A stretch of DNA of 64,000 nt. Source: Rhodobium orientis. Its GTDB lineage: Bacteria; Pseudomonadota; Alphaproteobacteria; Rhizobiales; Rhodobiaceae. Positions 47,953-57,394 of the stretch are shown one piece after another. The stretch covers positions 51,250 through 115,249 of the forward strand of contig NZ_NPEV01000006.1 of assembly GCF_003258835.1 (NCBI RefSeq), in the 5' to 3' direction. The stretch's first letter is position 1. The number at the start of each line of letters is the position of its first letter. Below the pieces are notes generated by a model. That model was not told the DNA's origin. It was given only the letters and a program-made list of their open reading frames with translations, and did no database searches. Both the position numbers and the translations under genes were made by a program.

Positions 47953-49839
47953 ATGCTCGAAACCTTGCGGAAAAGCGCGACGGGTTGGGTCGCCAAGATT
48001 TTCATCGGCCTCTTGGTCATCAGCTTTGCGGTCTGGGGCATCGCCGACATCTTCCGCGGCTACGGAACGACGACGGTGGCAACGGTCGGCGAGACCGAGG
48101 TGCCGGTCGAGATCTTCCGGACCACCTATAACCGCGAACTGCGGCAGCTCGGGCAGCGCCTGCGCCGCCCGGTGACGGCCCAGGAGGCCGCCGCCGTCGG
48201 CCTGCCGCAGCAGGTGCTGAGCCGTCTCGTCAACGAAGCGACCCTCAACGAGGAGGCGCGCCGGCTGAAGCTGGGCCTGTCCGACGAAAAGCTGGCCGAA
48301 ACCATTCGCTCCGACCCGAACCTTCAGGGCCTGAACGGCAAGTTCGACCGCAACCGGCTGCAGGATCTCCTGTTCTCGCTCGGTATGAACGAGGCCTACT
48401 ACCTCGCCGAACAGCGCCGGCTGTCCATGCGCCAGCAGCTTGCCGGCGGGATCGGCGGCGGGTTCCGGGCTCCGGACGCCTATCTGGAAGCGATCAACCA
48501 GTACGTCAACGAGGAGCGGACGATCTCCTACATCGCGCTGCCGGCATCGGCCGTCGGCGAGATCCCCGATCCCTCCGACGACGACCTGAAAACCTATTAC
48601 GAGGCCAATAAGGCCGACTTCCGCGCGCCGGAATACCGCAAGCTGACCGTCATCTCTGTCGATCCGGAGGCCGTCGCCGACCCCAAGAGCGTCAAGGAGG
48701 CCGACATCCAGCAGACCTACGAGACGTCGGAGGCCTATTTCACGCCCGAGAAGCGGTTCATCCGGCAGATCGTGTTCCAGGATGACGCCGCCGCCCAGGC
48801 CGCCGCCGACAGGCTGCAATCGGGCGCCAGCTTCGAGGACATCGCGGCGGAGCGGAACCTGACCGCCACCGACACCGATCTGGGTCTCCTCGGCAAGTCC
48901 GAAGTGCTCGACCCGGCGATCGCCGAGACGGCGTTCTCCATGGCGGAGCCCGGCACCAGCGGCGTCATCGACGGCCGGTTCGGCACCGTCATCGTCAACG
49001 TCAAGGACATCCAGCCGGAACAGCGTAAGCCGCTCGCAGAGGTGCGCGACCAGATCGCTCTCGACATCGCCGTCAAGCTCGCCGAGGGCGAGGTGCTGCA
49101 GATGCATGACGAGATCGAGGACGCGCGCGCCGGCGGCGCCACCCTTGCCGAAATCGCGGAGCGCTTCGGCCTCACGGCCCGGACCATCGACGCGGTCGAT
49201 GCTACCGGCAAGGACCCGGAGGGCAACGACGTCCAGTTGCCGATCGCCCAGGACCTCCTGCAGGCCGCGTTCGACAGCGACGTGGGGGTGGAGAACGACC
49301 CGCTGCAGCAGACCAAGGGCTTCGTCTGGTACGACATTCAGGGCGTCACCCCGGCCCGCGACCGCACCCTTGAGGAAGCCCGCGACAAGGTGGTCGCGGC
49401 CTGGCGCGCGGAAGAACTCAACCAGCGACTCAGCGCCAAGGTCACCGAACTCACCGATCGCCTGAAAGGCGGCACGGACCTTGCCGCGATCGCCGGGGAA
49501 GTCGGCACCGAGGTCAAGACTGCCGAGGGCCTGAAGCGCAATGCGCCCAAGGACGGCATCGACAGCGCCATCGTCGCCGCCGCGTTCCGCGGCCCCGAAG
49601 GGGACATCGAAAGCGTCAAGCTCGGCGACGGCAGCCGCGTCCTCCTCAAGGTCACCGCGGTCGCGCCGCCGGTGTTCTTTGCCGAGGCGGCCGACATGCA
49701 GCAGATCCGCGAGCAGCTCAATGCCCAGATCTTCGGCTCCGTTCTGGCACAATATGTCACCCAGATTCAGGAGCGGCTGGGCGTTACCATCAACCAGCAG
49801 GCGGTCGCCTCGACACTGGGCCTCAACGACCTGCGATAG
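47953..49839 (+). CDS. ppiD: Membrane-anchored peptidyl-prolyl cis-trans isomerase, PpiD/SurA-N type
   Basis: A 628-residue periplasmic folding factor anchored by an N-terminal helix (VAKIFIGLLVISFAVWGIAD, residues about 13-32). A SurA_N-like domain follows (EIFRTTYNRELRQLGQRLRR), then a parvulin-type PPIC domain around residues 240-365 containing FIRQIVFQDDAAAQAAADRL and DTDLGLLGKSEVLDPAIAET. The catalytic parvulin residues are poorly conserved, as in many PpiD proteins, so it may act mainly as a chaperone. It leads the trpD-trpC-moaC-moeA group and is divergent from tpiA, a typical alphaproteobacterial layout. Confidence 0.88.
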   Translation: MLETLRKSATGWVAKIFIGLLVISFAVWGIADIFRGYGTTTVATVGETEVPVEIFRTTYNRELRQLGQRLRRPVTAQEAAAVGLPQQVLSRLVNEATLNEEARRLKLGLSDEKLAETIRSDPNLQGLNGKFDRNRLQDLLFSLGMNEAYYLAEQRRLSMRQQLAGGIGGGFRAPDAYLEAINQYVNEERTISYIALPASAVGEIPDPSDDDLKTYYEANKADFRAPEYRKLTVISVDPEAVADPKSVKEADIQQTYETSEAYFTPEKRFIRQIVFQDDAAAQAAADRLQSGASFEDIAAERNLTATDTDLGLLGKSEVLDPAIAETAFSMAEPGTSGVIDGRFGTVIVNVKDIQPEQRKPLAEVRDQIALDIAVKLAEGEVLQMHDEIEDARAGGATLAEIAERFGLTARTIDAVDATGKDPEGNDVQLPIAQDLLQAAFDSDVGVENDPLQQTKGFVWYDIQGVTPARDRTLEEARDKVVAAWRAEELNQRLSAKVTELTDRLKGGTDLAAIAGEVGTEVKTAEGLKRNAPKDGIDSAIVAAAFRGPEGDIESVKLGDGSRVLLKVTAVAPPVFFAEAADMQQIREQLNAQIFGSVLAQYVTQIQERLGVTINQQAVASTLGLNDLR

Positions 49840-49906
49840 AGCCAACCGGATTTTTCGGGTGCGGCCCGGCGCCGCCGCCCGAACGTGAGTAAGGGATCTT
49901 TCGCCG

Positions 49907-50920
49907 ATGGCCGATTTCAAATCGCTGATCGCCAAGGTCGCCGACGGCAGGGCGCTCGATGCGGCGGAGGCTACCGACGCCTTCGAGGTGATCATGTCGG
50001 GCGACGCGACGCCCTCGCAGATCGGCGGCTTCCTGATGGCGCTGCGCGTCCGCGGCGAGACCGTCGACGAGATCACCGGCGCGGCCTCGACGATGCGGGC
50101 CAAGATGGTGCCGGTCGAGGCGCCGGAGAATGCCATCGACATCGTCGGCACCGGGGGCGATGCCTCCGGCTCCTACAACGTGTCGACCTGCGCGGCGTTC
50201 GTCGTTGCCGCTGCCGGCGTTCCCGTCGCCAAGCACGGCAACCGGGCGCTGTCGTCGAAATCGGGCGCCGCCGACGTGCTGATGGCGCTCGGCGTCAATA
50301 TCGAGCTTCAACCCGAAGCGATCTCGCGCTGCATTGCCGAGGCCGGCCTCGGCTTCATGTTCGCGCCCGCGCACCACCAGGCGATGCGCCATGTGGGTCC
50401 GACCCGCGTCGAACTCGGCACCCGCACGATCTTCAACCTGCTCGGCCCCCTCTCCAATCCGGCCGGCGTCAAGCGCCAGATGACCGGCGTCTTCTCGGAA
50501 GGCTGGGTCGAGCCCCTCGCCCATGTTCTCGCCAATCTCGGCAGCGAGCGGGCCTGGATCGTCCACGGCTCCGACGGCCTCGACGAGATCACCACAACGG
50601 GTCCGAGCAGCGTTGCCGAGCTGAAGGACGGCAAGGTGACGACCTTCACCATCGCGCCGGGCGATGTCGGGCTGTCGACGGCAAAGCCGGAAGAGCTGAA
50701 GGGCGGCGATGCGGCGACCAATGCCGCGGCGCTCACCGCGGTGCTTGCCGGGGCGCCCGGCGCCTATCGCGACATCGTGCTGATGAATGCCGGCGCCTCG
50801 CTCGTCGTCGCCGGCGTTGCCGACGACCTCGTTGCCGGTATCGAAAAAGCGGCCGCCGCCATCGACAGCGGATCGGCCAAGGCCACCCTTGACCGGCTGG
50901 TCGCCGTCTCCAATCAATAG
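49907..50920 (+). CDS. trpD: Anthranilate phosphoribosyltransferase
   Basis: Transfers phosphoribose from PRPP to anthranilate in tryptophan synthesis. The 337-residue protein contains the PRPP-binding [20 protein letters not shown] (about residues 80-99), the [18 protein letters not shown] region and [10 protein letters not shown]. The ATG is preceded by AAGGGAT. It sits 67 bp after ppiD and 6 bp before trpC; trpE/trpG are not in this window and are usually elsewhere in these bacteria. Confidence 0.96.
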   Translation: MADFKSLIAKVADGRALDAAEATDAFEVIMSGDATPSQIGGFLMALRVRGETVDEITGAASTMRAKMVPVEAPENAIDIVGTGGDASGSYNVSTCAAFVVAAAGVPVAKHGNRALSSKSGAADVLMALGVNIELQPEAISRCIAEAGLGFMFAPAHHQAMRHVGPTRVELGTRTIFNLLGPLSNPAGVKRQMTGVFSEGWVEPLAHVLANLGSERAWIVHGSDGLDEITTTGPSSVAELKDGKVTTFTIAPGDVGLSTAKPEELKGGDAATNAAALTAVLAGAPGAYRDIVLMNAGASLVVAGVADDLVAGIEKAAAAIDSGSAKATLDRLVAVSNQ

Positions 50921-50926
50921 GGCCTG

Positions 50927-51748
50927 ATGACCGATATCCTGACCAAGATCGAAGCCTACAAGCGCGAGGAAATCGCCGTCGCCAAGGCAAAGCTGCCGCC
51001 GGCGGACCTTGCCGCGCGGCTTGCCGAGACCGAAGACCGCCCGCGCGGTTTCCTTGCCGCACTGCGGGAGAAGGTCGCTGCCGACCGGACCGGGCTCATC
51101 GCGGAGATCAAGAAGGCGAGCCCGTCGAAGGGCCTGATCCGCGCCGATTTCGACCCCCCTTCCCTTGCCCGCGCCTATGACGAGGGCGGCGCGGCCTGCC
51201 TGTCCGTCCTCACCGATGCGCCCTCCTTCCAGGGCCATCCGGATTTTTTGGGCGCGGCGCGGAACGCCGTTGAGTTGCCGGTGCTGCGCAAGGATTTCCT
51301 CTACGACACCTATCAAGTCGATGAGGCGCGCCTTTGGGGCGCCGACTGCATCCTCATCATCATGGCCGCCGTCGACGACGCGACCGCCAAAGAGCTGGAA
51401 GACGCCGCCTTTGCCCGCGGCATGGACGTGCTCGTGGAGGTCCATGACGATGCCGAGTTGGAGCGCGCTCTGAAACTCTCCTCAAAGCTCCTCGGCATCA
51501 ACAACCGCAACCTTAAGACCTTCGAGACGACCCTTGAGACCAGCGAGCGGCTTGCGCGACAAGTGCCCGACGACCGGCTGCTGGTCGGCGAGAGCGGCAT
51601 TTTTTCGCCGGCCGACATCGCCCGGCTCAACACTGTGGGCATCCGCAGCTTCCTCGTCGGCGAGAGCCTGATGCGCCAGGACGACGTTGCCGCCGCGACC
51701 CGCGCGCTGCTTGAGCCCGTATCCGACGCCAGCCGCGCGGCGGAGTGA
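50927..51748 (+). CDS. trpC: Indole-3-glycerol phosphate synthase
   Basis: Closes the indole ring in tryptophan synthesis. This 273-residue monofunctional TIM-barrel enzyme shows [20 protein letters not shown] with the catalytic Lys, [45 protein letters not shown] and [15 protein letters not shown] with the phosphate-binding loop. It begins 6 bp after trpD and ends 4 bp before the moaC start, so it is part of the same transcript. Confidence 0.96.
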   Translation: MTDILTKIEAYKREEIAVAKAKLPPADLAARLAETEDRPRGFLAALREKVAADRTGLIAEIKKASPSKGLIRADFDPPSLARAYDEGGAACLSVLTDAPSFQGHPDFLGAARNAVELPVLRKDFLYDTYQVDEARLWGADCILIIMAAVDDATAKELEDAAFARGMDVLVEVHDDAELERALKLSSKLLGINNRNLKTFETTLETSERLARQVPDDRLLVGESGIFSPADIARLNTVGIRSFLVGESLMRQDDVAAATRALLEPVSDASRAAE

Positions 51749-51752
51749 GCCC

Positions 51753-52265
51753 ATGGCCGACAGCGACCACCTCACCCATCTCGACGCATCCGGCAAGGCC
51801 GACATGGTCGACGTCTCGACCAAGGCGGTGACCGAGCGCGTCGCCGTCGCGACCGGCTCGGTGAAGATGCTGCCGGAAACGCTGGCGATGATCCTTGCGG
51901 GCGATGCCAAGAAGGGCGACGTCATCGGCACGGCGCGGATCGCCGGCATCATGGCGGCCAAGCGCACCCACGAGCTGATCCCGCTCTGCCATCCGCTGCT
52001 CCTCACCAAGATATCTGTCGACATCGAACCCGACGAGAGCCTGCCGGGCCTCGTCGTCACCGCGACCGCCAAGGTCGGCGGCCAGACCGGCGTCGAAATG
52101 GAAGCGCTGACCGCGGCGAGCGTTGCCTGCCTGACCGTCTACGACATGGCCAAGGCCGTCGACCGGTTCATGGAGATCGGCGGCGTCAGGCTGCTGGAGA
52201 AATCCGGCGGCCGCTCCGGCCATTGGCGCGCCCCCGGAAAGGGCGCTGGAAAGGATGGGGCATGA
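51753..52265 (+). CDS. moaC: Cyclic pyranopterin monophosphate synthase
   Basis: Works with MoaA to convert GTP to cyclic pyranopterin monophosphate, the first stage of molybdenum cofactor synthesis. The 170-residue protein has the conserved [20 protein letters not shown] and [20 protein letters not shown] blocks with active-site Lys and Asp in [16 protein letters not shown] 51753 is preferred to the longer frame from 51687, which overlaps trpC. The stop overlaps the moeA start (ATGA). Confidence 0.95.
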   Translation: MADSDHLTHLDASGKADMVDVSTKAVTERVAVATGSVKMLPETLAMILAGDAKKGDVIGTARIAGIMAAKRTHELIPLCHPLLLTKISVDIEPDESLPGLVVTATAKVGGQTGVEMEALTAASVACLTVYDMAKAVDRFMEIGGVRLLEKSGGRSGHWRAPGKGAGKDGA

Positions 52266-53473
52266 GCCTCCTTTCCGTCGAAGAGGCCTATAAGCGTTTG
52301 CTGGCGGGCATCCAGCCGGTCGGCACAGAGGTCGTTCCGCTTTCCGAAGCCAATGGCCGGTTCCTCGCTGAGGACGTCTATTCGCTGCGCACGCAGCCGC
52401 CGTTCGACGCATCGGCTATGGACGGCTATGCGGTGCGCGCGCACGATCTCTCCCGCGTGCCGACGACGCTGCAGGTGATCGGAACGGCGGCGGCAGGACA
52501 CGGGTTCGACGGCACGGTCAATCCGGGCGAGGCGGTGCGCATCTTCACCGGCGCGCCCCTGCCGGACGGGGCCGATGCGATCCTGATCCAGGAAAAGACG
52601 CGCGCCGGCGAGACCGGGGATACCGTCACCGCCCTCTCCTCGGTCCCGGTCGATGAATATATCCGCCCGGCCGGGCTCGACTTCGCCCTCGGCCAGAAGC
52701 TGCTGACCAAGGGCCGCCGCCTCGGCTACCGGGAGCTGGCACTCGCCGCGGCCATGAACCACGACACGCTGCGGGTCGCCAAGCGCCCGAAAGTCGCGTT
52801 CCTTGCCACCGGAGACGAGCTGGTGCCGCCGGGCGAGGAGCCGGGTCCGGACCAGATCGTTGCCTCCAACGGCTTTGCCCTCGGTGCGATGCTTGCCGAT
52901 CTCGGCGCCGAGCCGGTCGATCTCGGGATCGCGCCGGATGCGGCCGACGTCATCGCGGACAAGGCGCGGTCGGCCATCGACGGCGGCGCCCATGTGCTCG
53001 TCACCCTTGGCGGCGCCTCGGTCGGCGACCACGATCTGGTGCAGACGGCGCTCGGCGATATCGGCTTCGAGCTCGGCTTCTGGCGGATCGCCATGGTGCC
53101 CGGAAAGCCGCTGATTTCCGGGCATATCGGGCCGATGCGGGTGCTCGGCCTGCCGGGCAATCCGGTCTCCAGCATCGTCTGCGCGCTCCTCTTCCTGCAT
53201 CCGCTGGTGCGGGCCCTGCAGGGCGCCAGCGAGGTGCACCGGCCGGAAGAAACCGCCGTCCTCGGCGATCCGGTCGGCGGGAACGGCGAGCGCCAGGCCT
53301 ATTTGCGGGCGCGGCTCAGCTTCAGCCGTTCCGGCCATGTGGTGGCGACGCCCGTCTCGTTTCAGGATTCCTCGCTGCTGGCGACGCTGTCGGGCGCAGA
53401 CGCCCTCGTCATCCGGCCGCCCTTCGCGCCGCCGGCCGAGGTCGGCAGCCCCTGCAAGATCATCCGGCTATAG
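52262..53473 (+). CDS. moeA: Molybdopterin molybdenumtransferase
   Basis: Inserts molybdate into adenylated molybdopterin. The 403-residue protein shows [39 protein letters not shown], and the MoCF-binding domain with [13 protein letters not shown] and [13 protein letters not shown], ending in the short beta-barrel domain IV. It is coupled to moaC by a 4-bp overlap. In many Rhizobiales lexA follows moeA; here the next gene is convergent and unrelated, so the synteny ends at this point. Its stop overlaps that gene by 6 bp. Confidence 0.95.
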   Translation: MSLLSVEEAYKRLLAGIQPVGTEVVPLSEANGRFLAEDVYSLRTQPPFDASAMDGYAVRAHDLSRVPTTLQVIGTAAAGHGFDGTVNPGEAVRIFTGAPLPDGADAILIQEKTRAGETGDTVTALSSVPVDEYIRPAGLDFALGQKLLTKGRRLGYRELALAAAMNHDTLRVAKRPKVAFLATGDELVPPGEEPGPDQIVASNGFALGAMLADLGAEPVDLGIAPDAADVIADKARSAIDGGAHVLVTLGGASVGDHDLVQTALGDIGFELGFWRIAMVPGKPLISGHIGPMRVLGLPGNPVSSIVCALLFLHPLVRALQGASEVHRPEETAVLGDPVGGNGERQAYLRARLSFSRSGHVVATPVSFQDSSLLATLSGADALVIRPPFAPPAEVGSPCKIIRL

Positions 53474-54334
53474 GGCCTTTACCGGGTTTTCCAGCGTCCC
53501 GATTCCGCCGATCTCGATCCTCACCCTGTCGCCGTCCTTCAGGTATTTCGGCGGATCGAAGCCCATGCCGACGCCGGCCGGCGTGCCCGTCGCAATGACG
53601 TCGCCGGGCTTCAAGGTGATGCCGTTGGAGAGCGCTGCGATCAGCGTCGGCACGTCGAAGATCATCAGCGCGGTGTTGGAGTCCTGGCGCAGCTCGTCGT
53701 TGACCCAGCATTTGACGGGCGTGTCAGAAAGGTCGACCTCGTCGGCGGTGACCGCCCACGGCCCCATCGGACAGAAGGTGTCCTGGGATTTGCCGACAAG
53801 CCACTGGGTGTGCTGAAGTTGCAGGTCGCGGGCCGAGACGTCGTTGACGATCGTGTAGCCCCAGACGTGGTCCATGGCGTTCTCAGGCGAAATGCAGCGG
53901 CCCTGCCTGCCGATGATGACGGCAAGCTCGGCCTCGTAGTCGATGGCGGTGGAGACGGCGGGGTCGATCTCGATCGCCGCACCCGGCGCGATCACGGTCT
54001 CCGGCACCTTGGAAAAGACGATCGGTGCTTTCGGGCCGTCGGCGCCGACGGGGGCGCTCCTGAATCCCTGATTGGCCATTTCCGCGACGTGTTCGCGGTA
54101 GTTCTTGCCGATGCAAAAGACGTTGCGGGCGGGGCGCGGGATCGGCGCGCGCAAGGTGACCAGCGACAGCGGCACGGTGTCGGTCATCGGCAGCTTCGCA
54201 CCGGAAAAGACGCAGCCGATGCCGGCGGCCTCGACCGTTGCGGCCGCAACGTCGAAGCGTTCGACGACGCCTTCCGCCTCCTTGACCCGCCCGACGTGAC
54301 ATCCGCCCTGCCAATCGAAAACCGCAAGTTTCAT
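53468..54334 (-). CDS. Fumarylacetoacetate hydrolase family protein
   Basis: A 288-residue FAH-fold hydrolase or decarboxylase of ring-cleavage type products. Metal-binding acidic residues lie in AIDYEAELAVIIGRQGR, and the family landmarks CIGKNYREHVAEM, YTIVNDVSARDLQ, and ATGTPAGVGMGF are intact. The start at 54334 (MKLAVFDWQGG) is clear; upstream in-frame sequence to 54433 is not coding-like. The substrate is unknown. Its last 6 bp overlap the end of moeA (convergent). Confidence 0.88.
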   Translation of the reverse strand: MKLAVFDWQGGCHVGRVKEAEGVVERFDVAAATVEAAGIGCVFSGAKLPMTDTVPLSLVTLRAPIPRPARNVFCIGKNYREHVAEMANQGFRSAPVGADGPKAPIVFSKVPETVIAPGAAIEIDPAVSTAIDYEAELAVIIGRQGRCISPENAMDHVWGYTIVNDVSARDLQLQHTQWLVGKSQDTFCPMGPWAVTADEVDLSDTPVKCWVNDELRQDSNTALMIFDVPTLIAALSNGITLKPGDVIATGTPAGVGMGFDPPKYLKDGDRVRIEIGGIGTLENPVKAL

Positions 54335-54489
54335 GGTCGCTGCCTTTCCGCCGTATGCGAGACCCGGCGGGCAACGCCCCGCCGACAGGTCCTTTCTGTT
54401 CGCTTCTAGCACGACGACGGGCCGTTGGCACACAGGGGGAACCGCTCGCCGCTTGCCGCCCTCGCCGGTTCGGCTATTGTCGCGGTCCC

Positions 54490-54972
54490 ATGATCAAGCT
54501 CGACCGATACGACCTGAAGATTCTCCAGATCCTCCAGACCCAGGGCCGGATTTCCAAGGTCAGGCTGGCGGAGGCGGTCGGGCTGTCGACCAGTCCGACA
54601 TGGGAGCGGCTGAAGCGGCTGGAAGAGGCCGGCATCATCACCGGCTACCACGCCGACATCGACGCCAAGAAGCTGGCGCCGGCAACGACCGTCGTCGTGG
54701 AGGTCACGCTGGCGCAGCACCAGGCCGGCGATTTCGAGCGCTTCGAGGCGGCTGTCGGCGCCATTCCGGAAATCGTGGAATGCCTCGCCACCGGCGGCGG
54801 CGTCGACTACGTCATGAAGGTGGTAAGCCCGAGCGTCGATGCCTATCAGCGGCTGATCGACCGCATGCTGGCCGAAGATCTGGGGATCGAGCGCTATTTC
54901 AGCTACGTCGTCACCAAGCCGGTCAAGGAAGCGGGCGGCGTCCCGCTCGACGTGCTGAACGGCGGGGCGTGA
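54490..54972 (+). CDS. Lrp/AsnC family transcriptional regulator
   Basis: A 160-residue regulator with an N-terminal helix-turn-helix (DLKILQILQTQGRISKVRLA and LSTSPTWERLKRLEEAGIIT) and a C-terminal RAM domain (TVVVEVTLAQHQAGDFERFE; GGGVDYVMKVV) that usually senses an amino acid. It is divergent from the FAH-family gene (155 bp between), which could be a target. It is followed closely by the convergent GntR gene. The effector is not evident. Confidence 0.9.
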   Translation: MIKLDRYDLKILQILQTQGRISKVRLAEAVGLSTSPTWERLKRLEEAGIITGYHADIDAKKLAPATTVVVEVTLAQHQAGDFERFEAAVGAIPEIVECLATGGGVDYVMKVVSPSVDAYQRLIDRMLAEDLGIERYFSYVVTKPVKEAGGVPLDVLNGGA

Positions 54973-54987
54973 CGGCGCCTCGCGGCG

Positions 54988-55749
54988 TCAGCGAAGGGCG
55001 ATTTCCAGGCGTACCGCATCGCCGCGATAGATGCCGTCGCTGGCAAACATCACCCGCTTCTGGCGGGACAGCACGCACCGATGCATCAGGGCGACCGGCG
55101 AGTTGACCTCGATATTCAGGAGCGCCGCGGTCTCCACGTCGGCGGTTCCGACGGTGAGCGTCTGGTGGGCGGCGCCGATGTCGTTGCCGGCGAAATCCTG
55201 GACGAGGCTCGACAGCGCCTTGTCGTCGAGCCTGTCGGCCGGAAGACGGCTGAAAACCTCTTCGCCGATAAAGCCGGTGCCGACCATATAAGGCTCGCCG
55301 TCGCGGATGTGCAGCCGGCGCAGGGCGTGGTAGCGCGGCAGGTGCGGGGCGTCGCAGGAAAGGGAATCCGGCAGCCGCGTGACGATCTCGGACGACAGGG
55401 TGCGGATCGTAGCGTCGTCATGGGCCGTGCAGCAGCTCGCCCAGTCCATTTCCAGCCGGTGGACCCGCGCCCGCGCCGGCGCGCGGCGCACGAAGGAGCC
55501 CTTGGCGCGGTGGCGCTCGACGAGACCTTCCGCTTCAAGCTTGTCGAAGGCCTGGCGGATCGTCCCGCGGGCGACGCCGAATTCCTCGGCGAGATCGTCG
55601 ATGTTCGGGGTCCGGCAGCCGACCCGCCACTGGCCGGAGGCAATGCGGTTGCGGAACAGGGTGGCGAGTTGCAGATAGATGGCGATGCGGCTTCGCTTCA
55701 GCGAACTTGCCGTGTCGTTTGCGTCAGATGACGCCGACTGGTCGACCAC
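54988..55749 (-). CDS. GntR family regulator with UTRA domain
   Basis: A 253-residue regulator of the HutC subfamily. The winged helix is at residues about 20-90 (IYLQLATLFRNRIASGQWRV and EFGVARGTIRQAFDKLEAEG), followed by a UTRA ligand domain. The start is GTG at 55749 with an AAAGGAT site. It lies downstream of the acyl-CoA dehydrogenase gene on the same strand and may control it. A 10-bp palindrome TCGAATTCGA (55763-55772) sits just upstream of the start and could be an autoregulatory site. Confidence 0.88.
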   Translation of the reverse strand: MVDQSASSDANDTASSLKRSRIAIYLQLATLFRNRIASGQWRVGCRTPNIDDLAEEFGVARGTIRQAFDKLEAEGLVERHRAKGSFVRRAPARARVHRLEMDWASCCTAHDDATIRTLSSEIVTRLPDSLSCDAPHLPRYHALRRLHIRDGEPYMVGTGFIGEEVFSRLPADRLDDKALSSLVQDFAGNDIGAAHQTLTVGTADVETAALLNIEVNSPVALMHRCVLSRQKRVMFASDGIYRGDAVRLEIALR

Positions 55750-56085
55750 AGCCGTGATCCTTTCGAATTCGACATCCAGGGCGTGTGCGGGAGAGAGGGC
55801 CGAAACCGGCTCGTCGCGTCTTGCGCTCTGGCCTGTCGGTGCGCTCTTTCTTGCGCGTCAGCCACGGGCTTTCGTCCGGCTGGCAGCGCGCCCAACAATA
55901 CCGAGGATACGACCCTGCCAGTCGTTCGGATCAGCCATTCATCAATAAATCGGACATCTGGACCAAATGCCGCATTCTTTTTTTGCAGACATTCGTTTTT
56001 GCACCCGTCTTCGCGTTCGGAGAAGGCCGGATATACAATCTAAGCGTGTTTTTCACACAAGCACGGATGTGGGCCTCTCGGCGGC
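55750..56085. other. Intergenic region between acyl-CoA dehydrogenase and gntR
   Basis: This is 336 bp with a modest AT-rich section at about 55930-56045. Frames that cross it are Arg/Cys/Ser-rich and not coding-like. It likely holds the gntR promoter and the 10-bp palindrome at 55763-55772. No terminator with a clear U-tract was found. Confidence 0.4.
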
Positions 56086-57243
56086 TCAGTAAGAGCGCGG
56101 CAGATCGAGTTCGTGGGTGGCGAGGAAGGACAGGATCAGATTGGTGGAGATCGGCGCGACCTGGTAGAGCCGTGTCTCGCGGAACTTCCGCTCGATGTCG
56201 AATTCCTCGGCAAAGCCGAAGCCGCCATGGGTCTGCAGGCAGACATTCGCCGCCTCCCAGGAGACGTCGGCCGCCAGCATCTTGGCCATGTTGGCCTCGG
56301 CCCCGCACGGTCGCTCCGCGTCGTAAAGGCTCACCGCCTCGCGGCACATCAATTCGGCAGCGCGCATGTTGGCGTAGGCCCGGGCGATCGGGAACTGGAC
56401 GCCCTGGTTCTGGCCGATCGGCCGGCCGAAGACGCTGCGTTCCCTGGCATAGGATGCCGCCTTGTCGAGGAACCACCTGGCGTCGCCGATGCACTCATGG
56501 GCGATCAGGATCCGCTCCGCATTCATGCCGGAGAGGATGTAGCGGAACCCCTCGCCTTCTGCCCCGATGAGGTTTTCCGCAGGCACCTGAACGTCGTCGA
56601 AGAAGACCTCGGTGGTGGCGTGGTTCATCATGGTGCGGATCGGGCGGATCGTCAGGCCGTTTCCGAGCGCCTCGCGCATGTCGAGGAGGAAGACGGACAT
56701 GCCGTCGGTGCGGCGCGGGCCGACCTCCTTCGGCGCGGTACGGGCAAGCAGCACCATGAGGTCGGAATGCTCGGCCCGGCTGGTCCATATCTTCTGGCCG
56801 TTGATGAGGTAATGATCGCCGTCGCGGCGCGCCGTCGTCTTGATCGAGGTGGTATCGGTGCCGCTTCCCGGCTCCGTCACGCCGAAGGCCTGGAGGCGCA
56901 AGGACCCGTCGGCGACCTTCGGCAGATATTTCTGCTTCTGGGCGTCGCTGCCGTGGCGGAGCACCGTTCCCATCACATACATCTGGGCATGGCAGGCAGC
57001 GCCGTTGCAGCCGGCGTGGTGGATTTCCTGGAGGATGGCAGCGGCCGCCGACAGCGGCAGGCCCGAGCCGCCGTATTCTTCCGGGATCAGCGCGGCGAGG
57101 TAGCCGGCCTGCGACAGCGCTGCAACGAAATCCTCCGGATAGGCGTTCTCCGCATCGAGGCGGCGCCAGTAGTCGCCCGGAAAACCAACGCTGAGCTGGC
57201 GCACGGCGTCGCGAATATCTGAATAAGGATCGTCGAAGACCAT
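56086..57243 (-). CDS. Acyl-CoA dehydrogenase
   Basis: A 385-residue flavoprotein that introduces a trans-2 double bond into an acyl-CoA and passes electrons to ETF. Typical stretches are IPEEYGGSGLPLSAAAAILQ, FGVTEPGSGTDTTSIKTTAR (FAD/substrate), INGQKIWTS, and the QTHGGFGFAEEFDIERKFRE region. The usual IYEGT catalytic Glu position of medium-chain enzymes reads LYQVAPISTN. However, the Glu in NAERILIAHE is at the place used by isovaleryl- and long-chain enzymes, so it may be active by that route. The start at 57243 (MVFDDPYSDIRDAV) is preceded by GGAGGAAC. Confidence 0.9.
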   Translation of the reverse strand: MVFDDPYSDIRDAVRQLSVGFPGDYWRRLDAENAYPEDFVAALSQAGYLAALIPEEYGGSGLPLSAAAAILQEIHHAGCNGAACHAQMYVMGTVLRHGSDAQKQKYLPKVADGSLRLQAFGVTEPGSGTDTTSIKTTARRDGDHYLINGQKIWTSRAEHSDLMVLLARTAPKEVGPRRTDGMSVFLLDMREALGNGLTIRPIRTMMNHATTEVFFDDVQVPAENLIGAEGEGFRYILSGMNAERILIAHECIGDARWFLDKAASYARERSVFGRPIGQNQGVQFPIARAYANMRAAELMCREAVSLYDAERPCGAEANMAKMLAADVSWEAANVCLQTHGGFGFAEEFDIERKFRETRLYQVAPISTNLILSFLATHELDLPRSY

Positions 57244-57394
57244 AGGCTGTTCCTCCGGGGGCAATCCGTTTTTTTCGGCCGCACCATCGGGCGAACACCG
57301 GCAATTGGCAAGGCGGCGAGGCGCAATGGCGCTATGATGGCGGCGACCGACGCGAGATACGGCGATGCGCCGGAGAGGAATGCGGACAGCAAAC

